A DNA stretch of 64,000 bases from DASWIG01 sp965371445 (GCA_965371445.1 CBDUYN010000029.1:6001-70000); one strand, 5' to 3'; shown: positions 7,461-17,990, numbered from the stretch's first letter. The notes: a model not told the origin generated them from the sequence alone. Numbers and translations: made by a program.

Positions 7461-9317
7461 ATGTACTGCCAGATCTGCGGCACCAGGAACGACGAAGAGC
7501 TCGAGTACTGCCGGCACTGCCACCAGAAGCTGGTGGTGGTCTCGGGTGCGCAGGCGATCGTCGACCAGGAGGCTTTTGACGCCAGCCCCGAGGAGCACTT
7601 CTCCTTTGACGAGCACCTGCTGGAGCGGATCTCGATCCTGGAGGAGGTCGTCCGCCGGACGACGGAGACCGTCCGCCACGCCCTCTCGGCGCTCTACAAG
7701 CTGGAGCAGAAGATCCTCGTCAACCAGACCGGGATCACGACGCTGCGCGACCTCCTGGAGGAGAAGCGCCTAGTGGGCCGCGAGGAGTGGAGCGAGCTGT
7801 GGGAGTCGCGCATGGACTACCAGCTCCTGGCGCTGGAGAAGCGGGAGCGCTTCGCCGCCGTCAAGGAGAAGATCGCGGAGCTTCACGGCGGCAACGAGCC
7901 CGAGCGCTTCCATCGTCTGCTCGACGAAGCGGAATACGCGCTGCTTGCACTCGACATCGAAGGCGCCATACGGGCCCTCGACGACGCCCACCGCGCGGAC
8001 CCGACGAACCACGAGCTCGCCTTTTTTCTGGGGGAGACGTTCTTCAACGAGGGCGACGGCGAGGCGGCGCTGCCCTACTTCAAGCACGTCTTGACGGCGC
8101 GGGAGGATCACTTCCAGAGCTTGGTCTACTGCGGCGTCCTCTATCACGAGCAGCGCGAGAGCGCCCGTGCCGAGGAGCTTTTGAAACGCGCCGTGGCCCT
8201 CTATCCCGACGCTTTCTTGCCGGCCTTCAGCCTGGGCGCGGTGTACGCCGCCGAGGGCCGTTTGAACGAGGCGGCGGTGCTCTTGGAGCGCGCCGTTTGG
8301 GTCGAAAGGGTCCCCCAGGCCTATTTCCTCCTCGGCAGTTGCTGCTACGAGATGGGCCGCTCCGGGGCGGCGATCCGACACCTCGCCGAAGCGGTGCGGC
8401 TCGACCCCGCGATGCAGGAAGGGCATTACCTCCTGGGGCTCGCCTACCTCGACCGGCGCTGGTACAGGAAGGCCTTGGCGTCGTTACGCGATGCGCAGCG
8501 CTTGCGGCCGGTCCGGCTCGGCTACCGGGAGCTCGTGAAGCTCCTCGCCGAGCGGGAGGGCCCGGAGGAAGACGGCGCGCTGAGCGCGAAGGCGGCCGAG
8601 GGGAAGGCCATGAGCTGGGTGAGAGAGGCCGAGGGCGCGCTGAAGCGTGGCGAGCCGGGCCCGGCGCTTTCGGCCTACCGTCAAGCCCTGAGCCACGATC
8701 CCGAGAATCCGACCTTGCTCGTCGCCTTCGCCATGGCCTGCCTCGAGGTCGATCGACCCCAGGAGATCGAGCCGGTGATCACCAAGGCCGTGGAGCTTGA
8801 GCCGAGCGAACGGCTGCGGGCCACGGCTTACACGACGCTGATCGAGGCGCTGCGCTCGCAGGGCAAGTACCGCGAAGGCAACCGCCTGGGCCACAGGCTC
8901 CTCGACGAGGAGGGCTCCGAGTTCGCCCAGAGCCTGGCGTGCCTGGAGATGGCGATGAACTTGGCGGAAATCGAGGAAGACCTCGACGACGCCCTGAGCT
9001 TCGCCCGCCGCTCTCTGGAGCTCCTGCCCGCGGAGCTCGAAGAGCTCTCCCTCGCCGCCCTGGGATGGGTCCATTACAAGCGCCGGGAGTTCGACGAAGC
9101 GGTGTCCTATCTCGGGCGGGCGAGCGAAATCGGTCCGTCGAGCCGCAACTTGACCCACCTGGGGATGGCGCTTCTGGCCGCGGGCGACCGCGACCGGGCC
9201 CGTCAGGTCCTGGTCGAGGCACGCCAGGCCGGTGAGCAGCGTGGCGCTTTCGGAGAGAAAGTCCTCGAATGCCTGAAAGACGGAGCGCTCAGGCTCGCGG
9301 ACCCACCAGGACCCTGA
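7461..9317 (+). CDS. Zinc-ribbon, coiled-coil and TPR protein
   Basis: A 618-aa soluble protein with three parts. First is a zinc ribbon with Cys3, Cys6, Cys17 and Cys20 (CQIC...CRHC). Next is a charged region of about 30-150 with heptad-like spacing (LLERISILEEVVRRTTETV, LEQKILVNQTGI), likely a coiled coil. From about 150 to the end runs a long array of TPR-like helices (for example AFFLGETFFNEGDGEAALPYF and AYFLLGSCCYEMGRSGAAIR). The ATG at 7461 was chosen because the zinc ribbon starts there; the frame is open further upstream, but that stretch is antisense to the toxin-antitoxin genes. The layout suggests a protein-protein scaffold. No enzymatic motif is seen and the function is unknown. 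Confidence 0.8.
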   Translation: MYCQICGTRNDEELEYCRHCHQKLVVVSGAQAIVDQEAFDASPEEHFSFDEHLLERISILEEVVRRTTETVRHALSALYKLEQKILVNQTGITTLRDLLEEKRLVGREEWSELWESRMDYQLLALEKRERFAAVKEKIAELHGGNEPERFHRLLDEAEYALLALDIEGAIRALDDAHRADPTNHELAFFLGETFFNEGDGEAALPYFKHVLTAREDHFQSLVYCGVLYHEQRESARAEELLKRAVALYPDAFLPAFSLGAVYAAEGRLNEAAVLLERAVWVERVPQAYFLLGSCCYEMGRSGAAIRHLAEAVRLDPAMQEGHYLLGLAYLDRRWYRKALASLRDAQRLRPVRLGYRELVKLLAEREGPEEDGALSAKAAEGKAMSWVREAEGALKRGEPGPALSAYRQALSHDPENPTLLVAFAMACLEVDRPQEIEPVITKAVELEPSERLRATAYTTLIEALRSQGKYREGNRLGHRLLDEEGSEFAQSLACLEMAMNLAEIEEDLDDALSFARRSLELLPAELEELSLAALGWVHYKRREFDEAVSYLGRASEIGPSSRNLTHLGMALLAAGDRDRARQVLVEARQAGEQRGAFGEKVLECLKDGALRLADPPGP

Positions 9318-9414
9318 CGACAGATTCCGCCGGGCGCCGGAGTGCCGGGCGACGTCCTTGGTACCCGAATCGCACGGGATACCGCTGACTGTTCCTAGAA
9401 ACCGGAGACCTTTG

Positions 9415-11181
9415 ATGCGTTGGAGCCGATATTACCTCCATACCACCCGCGAAGTCCCGAGCGACGCCGAGGTGGTCTCTCACCAGTTGATGATCCGTTC
9501 GGGCATGCTCAAGAAACAGGCCGCCGGGATCTACACCTACATGCCGTTCGGCTGGCGGAGCCTGCGCAAGCTCGAGGCGATCGTGCGCCGCGAGCTCGAC
9601 CGCAAGGGTGCCTGTGAGCTCTCCATGCCGACCATCCAGCCGGCGGAGCTCTGGCAGCAGTCGGGCCGCTGGCAGGTCTACGGCAAGGAGCTGCTGCGGA
9701 TGAAGGACCGCCACGAACGCCACTTCTGCTACGCCCCCACCGCCGAGGAGGTGGTCACCTCGATCGTCCGCCACGACGTGCGTAGCTACAAACAGCTCCC
9801 TTTGAACCTCTACCAGATCCAGACCAAGTTTCGCGACGAGATCCGTCCCCGCTTCGGCCTGTTGCGCGGCCGTGAGTTCCTGATGAAAGACGCCTACTCC
9901 TTTCACGCCGGAGAAGAGTCCCTCGACGAGACCTACAAGGACATGCACGAAGCCTACTGCCGGATCTTCGAAGCCTGTGATCTCGACTACAAGGTCGTCG
10001 AGGCCGACACGGGCACGATCGGCGGCTCCTGGTCGCACGAGTTCATGGTCCTCGCCCGGACCGGCGAGAGCGACGTCGTCGGCTGCCGGTGCGGCTACGC
10101 GGCCAACACCGAGAAAGCGGAGATCGGGACCCTCCCGGTGCCGCCGGGGCTGGGCGGCGAAGGGGAGCCAATGGAGGAGGTGGCGACGCCGGAGATGCGC
10201 ACGGTCGGCGAAGTGGCCGAGTTTCTCGGAGTGAGCGAATCGCAGATGCTGAAGACCCTGATCTACACCTCCGAGAAAGAAGAGTTGGTGGCAGTCATGA
10301 TCCGCGGCGACCGCGAGGTCAACGAGATCAAGCTCGCCAAGGCGATGGACGCGCTCTATCCGGTCCTGGCCACGGACGCGGAGGTGGAGCGGGTGACCGG
10401 CGCGCCGGTGGGCTTTGCCGGCCCGGTGGGCCTCGCCGGGCTCCGTAGCCTGGTGGACCGGAGCGCCGCGGCGCTCAAGGGTTTCGTCTGCGGGGCCAAC
10501 AAGGCCGACGCCCACCTGAAGGGGGTCCGTTGGGGCCGCGACGCCGCGGCGGTGGTCGGGCGCGCCTCCGGCGCGACGTGCGAGGAGCTCGACGTGCTGC
10601 TCGCCGACGGCGGCGATCCCTGTCCGCGTTGCGGCGAGCTGATGGAAAAGACCCGCGGTATCGAGGTCGGTCACATCTTCAAGCTCGGCGCCAAGTACTC
10701 AGAGGCCATGGGCTGCAACTACCTCGACCCGAACGGCAAGAGCCATCCGATGCCCATGGGTTGCTACGGCCTGGGCATCGGCCGTACGGTGGCCGCCGCG
10801 ATCGAGCAGAGCCACGACGAGGACGGCATCGTCTGGCCGCGGCCGCTGGCCCCCTTCGAGGTCCTGCTGATCGCCTTGAACCCGCAGGACCCGGAGGTCG
10901 TGGAGCAGGCCGAGCGGCTCTATGCCGAGATGACGGACCGCGGCCTCGACGTCCTCTACGACGACCGCAAGGAGCGTCCCGGGGTGAAGTTCAAAGACGC
11001 CGACCTGATCGGCGTGCCGCTGCGCGTGGTGGTCGGCAAAAAGGGGCTCGCGGAGGGTAAGATCGAGATTTCGACACGGCGTGACCGGGAAAAAGACCAG
11101 GTCGCAATCGGCGACGTGATGGGGCGCGTTCTCGCCTGGGCTCAGGCGACGGCGCACAAAGCGTCCGGAGACGCCGGTTAG
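9415..11181 (+). CDS. proS: Prolyl-tRNA synthetase
   Basis: A 588-aa class II aminoacyl-tRNA synthetase that charges tRNA-Pro. Class II motifs are visible: motif 2 as FRDEIRPRFGLLRGREFLMKD and motif 3 as GCYGLGIGRTVAAAIEQ. Between them lies the roughly 180-residue YbaK-like editing insertion (SQMLKTLIYTSEKEELVAVMIRG and following), which marks the bacterial-type enzyme that hydrolyses Ala-tRNA-Pro. The C-terminal anticodon-binding domain starts around PFEVLLIALNPQD. The ATG at 9415 is preceded by GGAGACC. An in-frame start at 9358 would add 19 residues that do not belong to the family. Its cognate tRNA-Pro(CGG) gene is about 30 kb away in this window. Confidence 0.96.
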   Translation: MRWSRYYLHTTREVPSDAEVVSHQLMIRSGMLKKQAAGIYTYMPFGWRSLRKLEAIVRRELDRKGACELSMPTIQPAELWQQSGRWQVYGKELLRMKDRHERHFCYAPTAEEVVTSIVRHDVRSYKQLPLNLYQIQTKFRDEIRPRFGLLRGREFLMKDAYSFHAGEESLDETYKDMHEAYCRIFEACDLDYKVVEADTGTIGGSWSHEFMVLARTGESDVVGCRCGYAANTEKAEIGTLPVPPGLGGEGEPMEEVATPEMRTVGEVAEFLGVSESQMLKTLIYTSEKEELVAVMIRGDREVNEIKLAKAMDALYPVLATDAEVERVTGAPVGFAGPVGLAGLRSLVDRSAAALKGFVCGANKADAHLKGVRWGRDAAAVVGRASGATCEELDVLLADGGDPCPRCGELMEKTRGIEVGHIFKLGAKYSEAMGCNYLDPNGKSHPMPMGCYGLGIGRTVAAAIEQSHDEDGIVWPRPLAPFEVLLIALNPQDPEVVEQAERLYAEMTDRGLDVLYDDRKERPGVKFKDADLIGVPLRVVVGKKGLAEGKIEISTRRDREKDQVAIGDVMGRVLAWAQATAHKASGDAG

Positions 11182-11286
11182 GCGGCCGGGCCGCGAAGGC
11201 ATGGGACGCTTCGACAGCCGAGACGCCACCGGTGTCCGGAGCGGCCTGGCGAGGGGGAAGAGCCGGCGCACCGAGGAGGATTCCTG

Positions 11287-12771
11287 ATGACGGGCCTTGA
11301 GGCGATGGAGCGTGTCCTTCAAGCTCTCCGCTCCCGGCTCAAGGGTCACTGGGGGCGAATCGCCCGGATCGAAGCGCAGATCGGCAAGAGCCGCGGTTAC
11401 CTGAGCCGTACGCTGCAGCGATCCTGGCCGCTCCCTCTGGACGTCCTGCTGCGGACTCTGGACGCCCTCGGCGTCGATCCTGGAGATTTTTTTGGCCAGG
11501 CCCTCGACATCGCGGCGAGCCCCGAGGCCAATCTCACGGAGATCGAAGCGGAGTCAAGAGCGTCGCCTCGTGTGGCCCTCGTGGCTTTTGAGCGTCTTGC
11601 CGCCGGGCCTGCCGCGGCGGCCGGCGTACCGGCGCCCTGCTCCTGCGACGAGGCAGCGGCCTGGGTGAGAGACCTGTCACGCCTCTCCCCCGCAGAGCAA
11701 AAGCGGCGTCTGCGCAGCCGCCGGAAGCTGCGCCGGGCGAGGTTCGTCGCCACCTATCTCGATCACCTCGACGGCCTGCGCTACGAACGGCCTCAGGAGG
11801 CCAGGAGCCTGACCGAGCACCTGATCCTGGAGCTTGTACCTCTCCTCCCGGCCGGGGCACCGTCCGAAGCAGAGTCGCGCCGGGCTCTTCAGTGTCGCGC
11901 CCTGGGGGTTCTGGGCTCCTGTCATCGCCTGGCAGGCGACATAGCTTTTGCGGCCGGGACGATTCGCCGCGGCCTCGCCGAAGCCCGGCGCCACGGCCTG
12001 CAGGAGGCCACGGCGGAGCTCCTACAGCGTGGAGCCTACGTGCTGAGCGACCGTGGCCGCTACCGCCGCGCCTTGGAGCTCTTGCGCGAAGCTTTTGAGA
12101 TCTACTTCGACCGGGAGCTCGGCTTCGGCGTTGCCCGCACGCTCGTCGATCGAGGCATCATGATGGGTTACGCCGGTGCCGACGGCGAAGCGGTGGCGCT
12201 GCTCGGCAGGGCTCATCGCGAGCTTCCGGAGGAAGCGGCGTCCGTGACGTCGCAACGTCGTGGAGCGCTCGAGCGCAACCGTGAGGCCGTCTACCATCAC
12301 CTGGTGATGGCACACACCGCCTTGGGCGAGCTCGCGACGGCCGAGCGGTGGCTGCGCGAAGCCACGAGGAGGCTCGGTTCGCAGAGGCATGTCGAAGCGC
12401 GTCTCGCCTGGCAGCGCGGCAGGCTCCTTCTGGCTCGTGGCGCGAGCCTGAGCGCGGAGCGTGAGCTACGAGAGGCCCTCGACACGTTTGACGAGGATCG
12501 CGATCCGAGCTCTGAGCTGGTGCGGCTCGATTTGCTCCAAGTCCTCCTCAGCACGGGGCGGCACCGCGAAGCGCGGCGGCTTGCCGACGAGCAGGCGTCG
12601 CTCGCTCGCGTTCGCCGGCGAGCGGCCGTCGACACCGCCTTCAGCCGTCTCGCCCGGGCCGGCCGAGAAGGCCGGTTGACGCTCCGGCTGGTCCGATCGG
12701 CTGCCGACGCTTGCCAGAAACGCCGCCGGCCGGCGGCGTTTCGCTCCCAGCTCGACGACGCTCCGCGTTGA
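11287..12771 (+). CDS. Helix-turn-helix protein with TPR-like C-terminus
   Basis: A 494-aa protein. Residues about 10-70 form an XRE/Cro-like helix-turn-helix (WGRIARIEAQIGKSRGYLSRTLQ, then PLPLDVLLRTLDALGVDPGDFF). From about 110 onward it is Arg/Ala/Leu-rich with helical pairs resembling TPRs (RRGLAEARRHGLQEATAELLQRGAYVLSDRGRYRRALELL). The arrangement recalls HTH-TPR regulators in which the TPR domain senses a ligand or peptide, but no partner is identifiable. The start is well supported by GAGGAGG ending 8 nt before the ATG. It lies 105 nt after proS in the same direction. A 26-nt perfect palindrome sits inside its last 20 codons. Confidence 0.72.
   Translation: MTGLEAMERVLQALRSRLKGHWGRIARIEAQIGKSRGYLSRTLQRSWPLPLDVLLRTLDALGVDPGDFFGQALDIAASPEANLTEIEAESRASPRVALVAFERLAAGPAAAAGVPAPCSCDEAAAWVRDLSRLSPAEQKRRLRSRRKLRRARFVATYLDHLDGLRYERPQEARSLTEHLILELVPLLPAGAPSEAESRRALQCRALGVLGSCHRLAGDIAFAAGTIRRGLAEARRHGLQEATAELLQRGAYVLSDRGRYRRALELLREAFEIYFDRELGFGVARTLVDRGIMMGYAGADGEAVALLGRAHRELPEEAASVTSQRRGALERNREAVYHHLVMAHTALGELATAERWLREATRRLGSQRHVEARLAWQRGRLLLARGASLSAERELREALDTFDEDRDPSSELVRLDLLQVLLSTGRHREARRLADEQASLARVRRRAAVDTAFSRLARAGREGRLTLRLVRSAADACQKRRRPAAFRSQLDDAPR
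12717..12742. repeat. 26-nt perfect palindrome at gene end
   Basis: Each 13-nt arm reads GAAACGCCGCCGG, with no spacer. It lies inside the last codons of the HTH-TPR gene, 29 nt before its stop. A transcript could fold into a very stable GC-rich hairpin followed by TTTCGCTCC, which resembles a weak intrinsic terminator placed before the next gene. It could also be a protein-binding site. Confidence 0.6.
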
Positions 12772-12796
12772 CGGCCTGGTACCGGCCTATGCTAAG

Positions 12797-15343
12797 ATGC
12801 CGCCGGTGCCGGAGCTCTCCGGCGTGCGGTGTGAAGCCTGGTCCAGGCCGATCCTACGCGAGATCCTACCTGTGGCAAGAGAAGCGAGTCGGCGGTTCCG
12901 CTCCTGGCGTACGTTGCGGAGTCGAATGCTCGTCTACGTCCTGCCGCCGGTGGCGGTGAGCCTCGTCGTGACGCTTTCCCTTCACGAGCTGCTTCACTAC
13001 CGCAGCCTCGGTGAAGACCTCACGAGCAAGGCAGCGCAAGTCGCCGAGGTCAACAGCCGGGTCCTCGCCTCCTCGATCTGGTTCCTGAACGTCGAGACCT
13101 TGAAGGCCTCGTTCCTGTCGATCCTCGAAGACGAGGACTTCGTCGCAGTCGTGGTGGTCGAGAGCGACCAGAACGTCACCGCGTGGAGCGTACGTTCCGG
13201 GTCCGGGATTCTGGACGGGCAAGGCGAGCTCCCCCAGGAGGTCGACTTGACCGGCATTGCGAGGAGCACGCGGCCTGTCTTTTTCGGCCAGCCGGGCCGG
13301 CGGGATGAAATCGCCAAGCTCACCGTCTACTACACGCGGACGAGCATCCTGCGCCGCCTGGGGAGGCGTCTCGTGATCGACGCCGTCTTCTTGGCGTTCG
13401 TCCTGGCCGCGTCGACAGCGAGCCTCGTGCTCGCCCTACGCCGTACGGTCGAGCCGCCTGTCGCCGCGATGACCGCATCGATCCGCAATCGGCGGAGCGA
13501 AGAGGGCTACCACCAGGTCGACTGGAGCTACCGCGACGAGCTCGGAGGGCTGGTCCGCGAGCTCAACGACATGTTGGCCTCCGAGGTCTCCACCAAGACC
13601 GAGAGGGACAACCGCCTAGGGCTCTACGAAACGGCCCTCGACCACATCCGTCAAGGTGTTTGCATCTTCGATCGCGATTTCCGGCTGGCGGCCTACAATC
13701 GTCGCTACGCGGAGCTCCTGGGCTACGACGAGAGCGTGCTTCAGCTCGGCACGAGCCTGTCGACCTTGCTGAAGGTCAACGCCGAGAAAGGCGAGTACGG
13801 GGCCGCTTCTCTCGACGCTCTGGTCATCGACCGCTTGGCGATCGCTGCCGGCGGTGAGCGCTATCACCGCGAGCGCGAGCGCAGCGACGGAACGACGCTC
13901 GAGATCGATTCCAACCCGCTACCCGACGGCGGCTTCGTCTCGGTCTACACCGAGCTGACCGAGCGCAAGGAGTATGAGAAAAAATTGCGTCACATGACGC
14001 TTCACGACACCCTGACCGATCTTCCCAACCGTGCGCTGTTTTACGACCGCTTGCGCCAGGCGCTGATGGCCGCCGAGCGTCTGGAGCATCGCCTCGCCGT
14101 CGTCATGGTCGACGTCGACGGCTTCCGGCTGGTCAACGAGACCCAAGGGCGCGAGGTCGGAGACTTTGTCCTCCGAGGGGTGGCCGAGCGCCTTCGCCGG
14201 CTGCTGCGAAAGTCCGACACCGTCGCGCGGCTGGAGGCCGACGTTTTCGCCGTCATCCAGCAGCACCTCGTGAGCATCGACCAGGCGGCGTTCCTGGCGC
14301 ATCGGATCCTGGGCTGCTTCGCGCGGCCCTTCGAAACCGCGGACATCGCCCTGCGGCTGACCGCCTCGATCGGCATGACCATCTACCCCGACGATGATCG
14401 GGGCTCGGAATACATCCTGCGCCACGCTCATCTGGCGCTCCACGCGGCCAAAGCCGAAGGACGCAACCGCTACCGCTACTTCGTGCCCGAGATGGACCGG
14501 GCCGTGGCGACGCGCCGGCGCCTGGAGCAGGAGCTTTTCACCGCCCTGCGCGAGCAGCAGTTCGTCCTCCACTTCCAACCCAAGGTCGACCTTGAGACCG
14601 GCGCGGTGGTCGGAGCTGAGGCTCTCGTCCGCTGGCAGCATCCGGAGCGGGGTCTTCTCGCTCCGATCGAGTTCCTTCAATTGGCCGAGGACCGAGGCTT
14701 GATCGTACCCCTGACGGAATGGATCCTCGAGGAAGCCTGCCGCCAACGCCAGCAGTGGCGCGGCGTCGTAGAGGGCCGGATGGCGGTCAACCTCTCCGCC
14801 CTTCATTTCTCCGAAGGCGACGTGGTCGAGAGCGTCACCGCGGCGCTCACGAAAACCGCCCTCGACCACCAGCTCCTCGAGGTCGAGGTCACTGAAATAG
14901 CGCTGCTCCAGAATCCCGGCCTGGTGGCCGCGAGCCTGCAGTCGCTCCGCGACCTGGGGGTCGGCGCCGTCGTCGACGACTTCGGCACCGGATACTCTTC
15001 GATGAGCTCGCTCCACCGGTTCCCCATCGACGCCATCAAGATCGACCGCCGATTCGTCCACGGCTTTGGCAGTGACGACGAGGCCTCGAAGGTGGTGCGG
15101 GCGGTAATCTTCTTGAGCCGCAAGCTCAACCTGGGGGTCGTCGCAGAAGGCGTCGAGAACGAGAAGCAGCTGCAGCTCCTGAAGGCGGAGGGCTGCAGCG
15201 CCGTCCAGGGCAACTACTTCTCGCCTCCTCTGACCGGCGAGGAGTTCTTGAGCTGGCTCGAAGGGCGTCCGGCAGCCGCCACGGCGGGCGCAGGGCTTGG
15301 CGAGCGCACCGGACAGGCTCCAAGAATCGCGCGCGGCGTCTAG
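12797..15343 (+). CDS. Membrane c-di-GMP phosphodiesterase (sensor-PAS-GGDEF-EAL)
   Basis: Up to 848 aa. A first membrane segment (MLVYVLPPVAVSLVVTLSL, about 44-62), a roughly 130-residue extracytoplasmic sensor, a second segment (VFLAFVLAASTASLVLAL), a HAMP-like linker and a PAS domain (LDHIRQGVCIFDRDFRLAAYN) precede a GGDEF and an EAL domain. The GGDEF signature is degenerate (RLEADVF in place of RxGGDEF), so diguanylate cyclase activity is unlikely. The EAL domain keeps EALVRW, the DDFGTGYSS motif and the later EGVE, so it should hydrolyse c-di-GMP. The start is uncertain: ATG 12797 lacks a ribosome site and overlaps a possible -10 (TAAGAT), and the in-frame GTG at 12872 is a good alternative. 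Confidence 0.9.
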   Translation: MPPVPELSGVRCEAWSRPILREILPVAREASRRFRSWRTLRSRMLVYVLPPVAVSLVVTLSLHELLHYRSLGEDLTSKAAQVAEVNSRVLASSIWFLNVETLKASFLSILEDEDFVAVVVVESDQNVTAWSVRSGSGILDGQGELPQEVDLTGIARSTRPVFFGQPGRRDEIAKLTVYYTRTSILRRLGRRLVIDAVFLAFVLAASTASLVLALRRTVEPPVAAMTASIRNRRSEEGYHQVDWSYRDELGGLVRELNDMLASEVSTKTERDNRLGLYETALDHIRQGVCIFDRDFRLAAYNRRYAELLGYDESVLQLGTSLSTLLKVNAEKGEYGAASLDALVIDRLAIAAGGERYHRERERSDGTTLEIDSNPLPDGGFVSVYTELTERKEYEKKLRHMTLHDTLTDLPNRALFYDRLRQALMAAERLEHRLAVVMVDVDGFRLVNETQGREVGDFVLRGVAERLRRLLRKSDTVARLEADVFAVIQQHLVSIDQAAFLAHRILGCFARPFETADIALRLTASIGMTIYPDDDRGSEYILRHAHLALHAAKAEGRNRYRYFVPEMDRAVATRRRLEQELFTALREQQFVLHFQPKVDLETGAVVGAEALVRWQHPERGLLAPIEFLQLAEDRGLIVPLTEWILEEACRQRQQWRGVVEGRMAVNLSALHFSEGDVVESVTAALTKTALDHQLLEVEVTEIALLQNPGLVAASLQSLRDLGVGAVVDDFGTGYSSMSSLHRFPIDAIKIDRRFVHGFGSDDEASKVVRAVIFLSRKLNLGVVAEGVENEKQLQLLKAEGCSAVQGNYFSPPLTGEEFLSWLEGRPAAATAGAGLGERTGQAPRIARGV

Positions 15344-15364
15344 GCGATGGGCAACGGGGAAACG

Positions 15365-15440
15365 TGGTGGAGCGGAAGGGGCTCGAACCCTCGACCCCGA
15401 CGATGCGAACGTCGTGCTCTCCCAGCTGAGCTACCGCCCC
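15365..15440 (-). tRNA. tRNA-Ala (anticodon CGC)
   Basis: The minus strand folds into a 76-nt cloverleaf. The acceptor stem GGGGCGG pairs with CCGCTCC, the D-arm is GCTC..GAGC, and the anticodon stem CGACG/CGTCG encloses loop TTCGCAT. The T-arm has GGTTCGAGCC and the discriminator A plus CCA are encoded. Anticodon CGC reads GCG. It starts 21 nt after the EAL gene stop, on the opposite strand. Confidence 0.97.
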
Positions 15441-15453
15441 ACGAGGGGCGCTG

Positions 15454-15482
15454 ATTGTACGCGGCCGAGGTCTCGTTGGCAA
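15454..15482 (-). promoter_or_regulatory. Sigma70-type promoter of tRNA-Ala
   Basis: On the minus strand, TTGCCA (15477-15482) and TACAAT (15454-15459) are separated by exactly 17 nt. The tRNA begins 13 nt beyond the -10 box, a fitting distance for a short 5' leader. Confidence 0.75.
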
Positions 15483-15567
15483 CCCCCCTCGTGAGCGCCG
15501 AAAGATGACGACGGTCATGGCGAGCCCTGCTTCGCCGTGCTAGCAAAGGCAGCCAGGAGAACACACC

Positions 15568-16071
15568 ATGACCACAATCGATCCGCCTGAGCTGGCCCCG
15601 GGAGAGCTCGACACCGACAGCGTCCCGGTCCGCCGCTTGACCCAAGACGACCTCGATGCGGTGGTTCGCATCGACGCCATGTCGACCGGTGCACCGCGCA
15701 CCGACTTCTACCGAACCAAGCTGCAGCGGGCGCTCGAAGACTCGAGCGTCCAGCTCTCCCTCGCCGCAGAGCAGGACTCCATGGTGGTGGGCTTCCTCTT
15801 CGTGACCTTCTATTACGGGGAGTTCGGGATGCCCGAGCCCACCGCGGTCGTGGAGGCGATGGGAGTCCACCCCGATTACCGCGGGCGCAGGGTCGGCAAG
15901 GCCTTGATGCGCCAGCTGGAGATGAACCTCGCCGCGCTGGGCGTCGAGACGATGCGCACCGAGGTCGGCTGGAACCAGCTCGACCTGCTGGGCTTCCTCG
16001 CCAGCTCGGGCTTCCAGCCGGCGCCTCGCTTCTGTCTGGAAAAGCGCGTCGGAACGGGGAGCGAGGATTGA
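15568..16071 (+). CDS. GNAT-family N-acetyltransferase
   Basis: A 167-aa acetyl-CoA-dependent transferase. The GNAT motif A is visible as VVEAMGVHPDYRGRRVGKALM (about 91-111), with the R-x-x-R/G-x-G/A pyrophosphate loop. A first strand VRRLTQDDLDAVVRID begins the fold, and a typical C-terminal GFLASSGFQPAPRFCLEKRV closes it. The substrate cannot be told from sequence. It is followed 18 nt later by a hemerythrin-domain gene and then a sensor kinase, all rightward, so the three may be one transcript. The ATG at 15568 has an AGGAG 13 nt upstream (CCAGGAGAACACACC). Confidence 0.88.
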   Translation: MTTIDPPELAPGELDTDSVPVRRLTQDDLDAVVRIDAMSTGAPRTDFYRTKLQRALEDSSVQLSLAAEQDSMVVGFLFVTFYYGEFGMPEPTAVVEAMGVHPDYRGRRVGKALMRQLEMNLAALGVETMRTEVGWNQLDLLGFLASSGFQPAPRFCLEKRVGTGSED

Positions 16072-16089
16072 GACGAGAGGAGGAGACGA

Positions 16090-16662
16090 ATGGAAGCTAC
16101 CAAGTGTCTGCGCGAAGAGCACCAGGTCATCCTGCGCGTGCTCGACTGTTTTGACGTCGCCTTGAGCCGCTCGCGGGAGACAGGCGAGGTCCGCCGTGAG
16201 GTCTTCGGACCCTTCGTGGAGTTCTTCCGCGGCTTTGCCGACAAGTGCCATCACTGCAAGGAGGAGGACCGGCTCTTTCCGGTCCTGGAGGACAACGGAA
16301 TCCCCCGCGAGGGAGGACCGATCGGGGTGATGCTCTACGAGCACGAGCAGGGTCGGATGATGGTCACGGAGATGGCCAACCGCCTCGACGCCGCCGACAG
16401 CGGCGACGAGCATGCCGGGAAGACCCTCCTCGATTATGGCCAGACCTTCCTGGCGATGCTTCGTCAGCACATCGAGAAAGAGGACCACGTGCTTTTCGGC
16501 ATGGCCGATCAGGTCACCCAGGGCGAGGACCTCTCGCAGCTGCTCGCCGCCTACCGCGAGGCCGAGGGCGAGGACGGCTACGGCTCGACCTACAGCCGCT
16601 GCTGGATAATCGCCGAACGGCTCGCCGAGACCTACGGCAAGCCGAGGCTCCCGATCTTCTAG
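16090..16662 (+). CDS. Hemerythrin-like iron-binding protein
   Basis: A 190-aa helical protein of the hemerythrin HHE cation-binding family. Candidate di-iron ligands are spread in the family pattern: LREEHQVILRVLDCF (His11), DKCHHCKEEDRLFPVLE (His55 and Glu59), LYEHEQGRMM (His84/Glu85) and LRQHIEKEDHVLFGMAD (His127, Glu129-130 and His133). Such proteins bind O2 or NO, or sense oxygen or iron. The SD AGGAGG lies just upstream. The gene ends 4 nt before a hybrid histidine kinase, which invites the idea that it supplies a redox or gas signal to that kinase. That link is inference from position only. Confidence 0.88.
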   Translation: MEATKCLREEHQVILRVLDCFDVALSRSRETGEVRREVFGPFVEFFRGFADKCHHCKEEDRLFPVLEDNGIPREGGPIGVMLYEHEQGRMMVTEMANRLDAADSGDEHAGKTLLDYGQTFLAMLRQHIEKEDHVLFGMADQVTQGEDLSQLLAAYREAEGEDGYGSTYSRCWIIAERLAETYGKPRLPIF

Positions 16663-16666
16663 GAAG

Positions 16667-17980
<1,314 letters not shown>

Positions 17981-17990
17981 GCCAGGTTAG

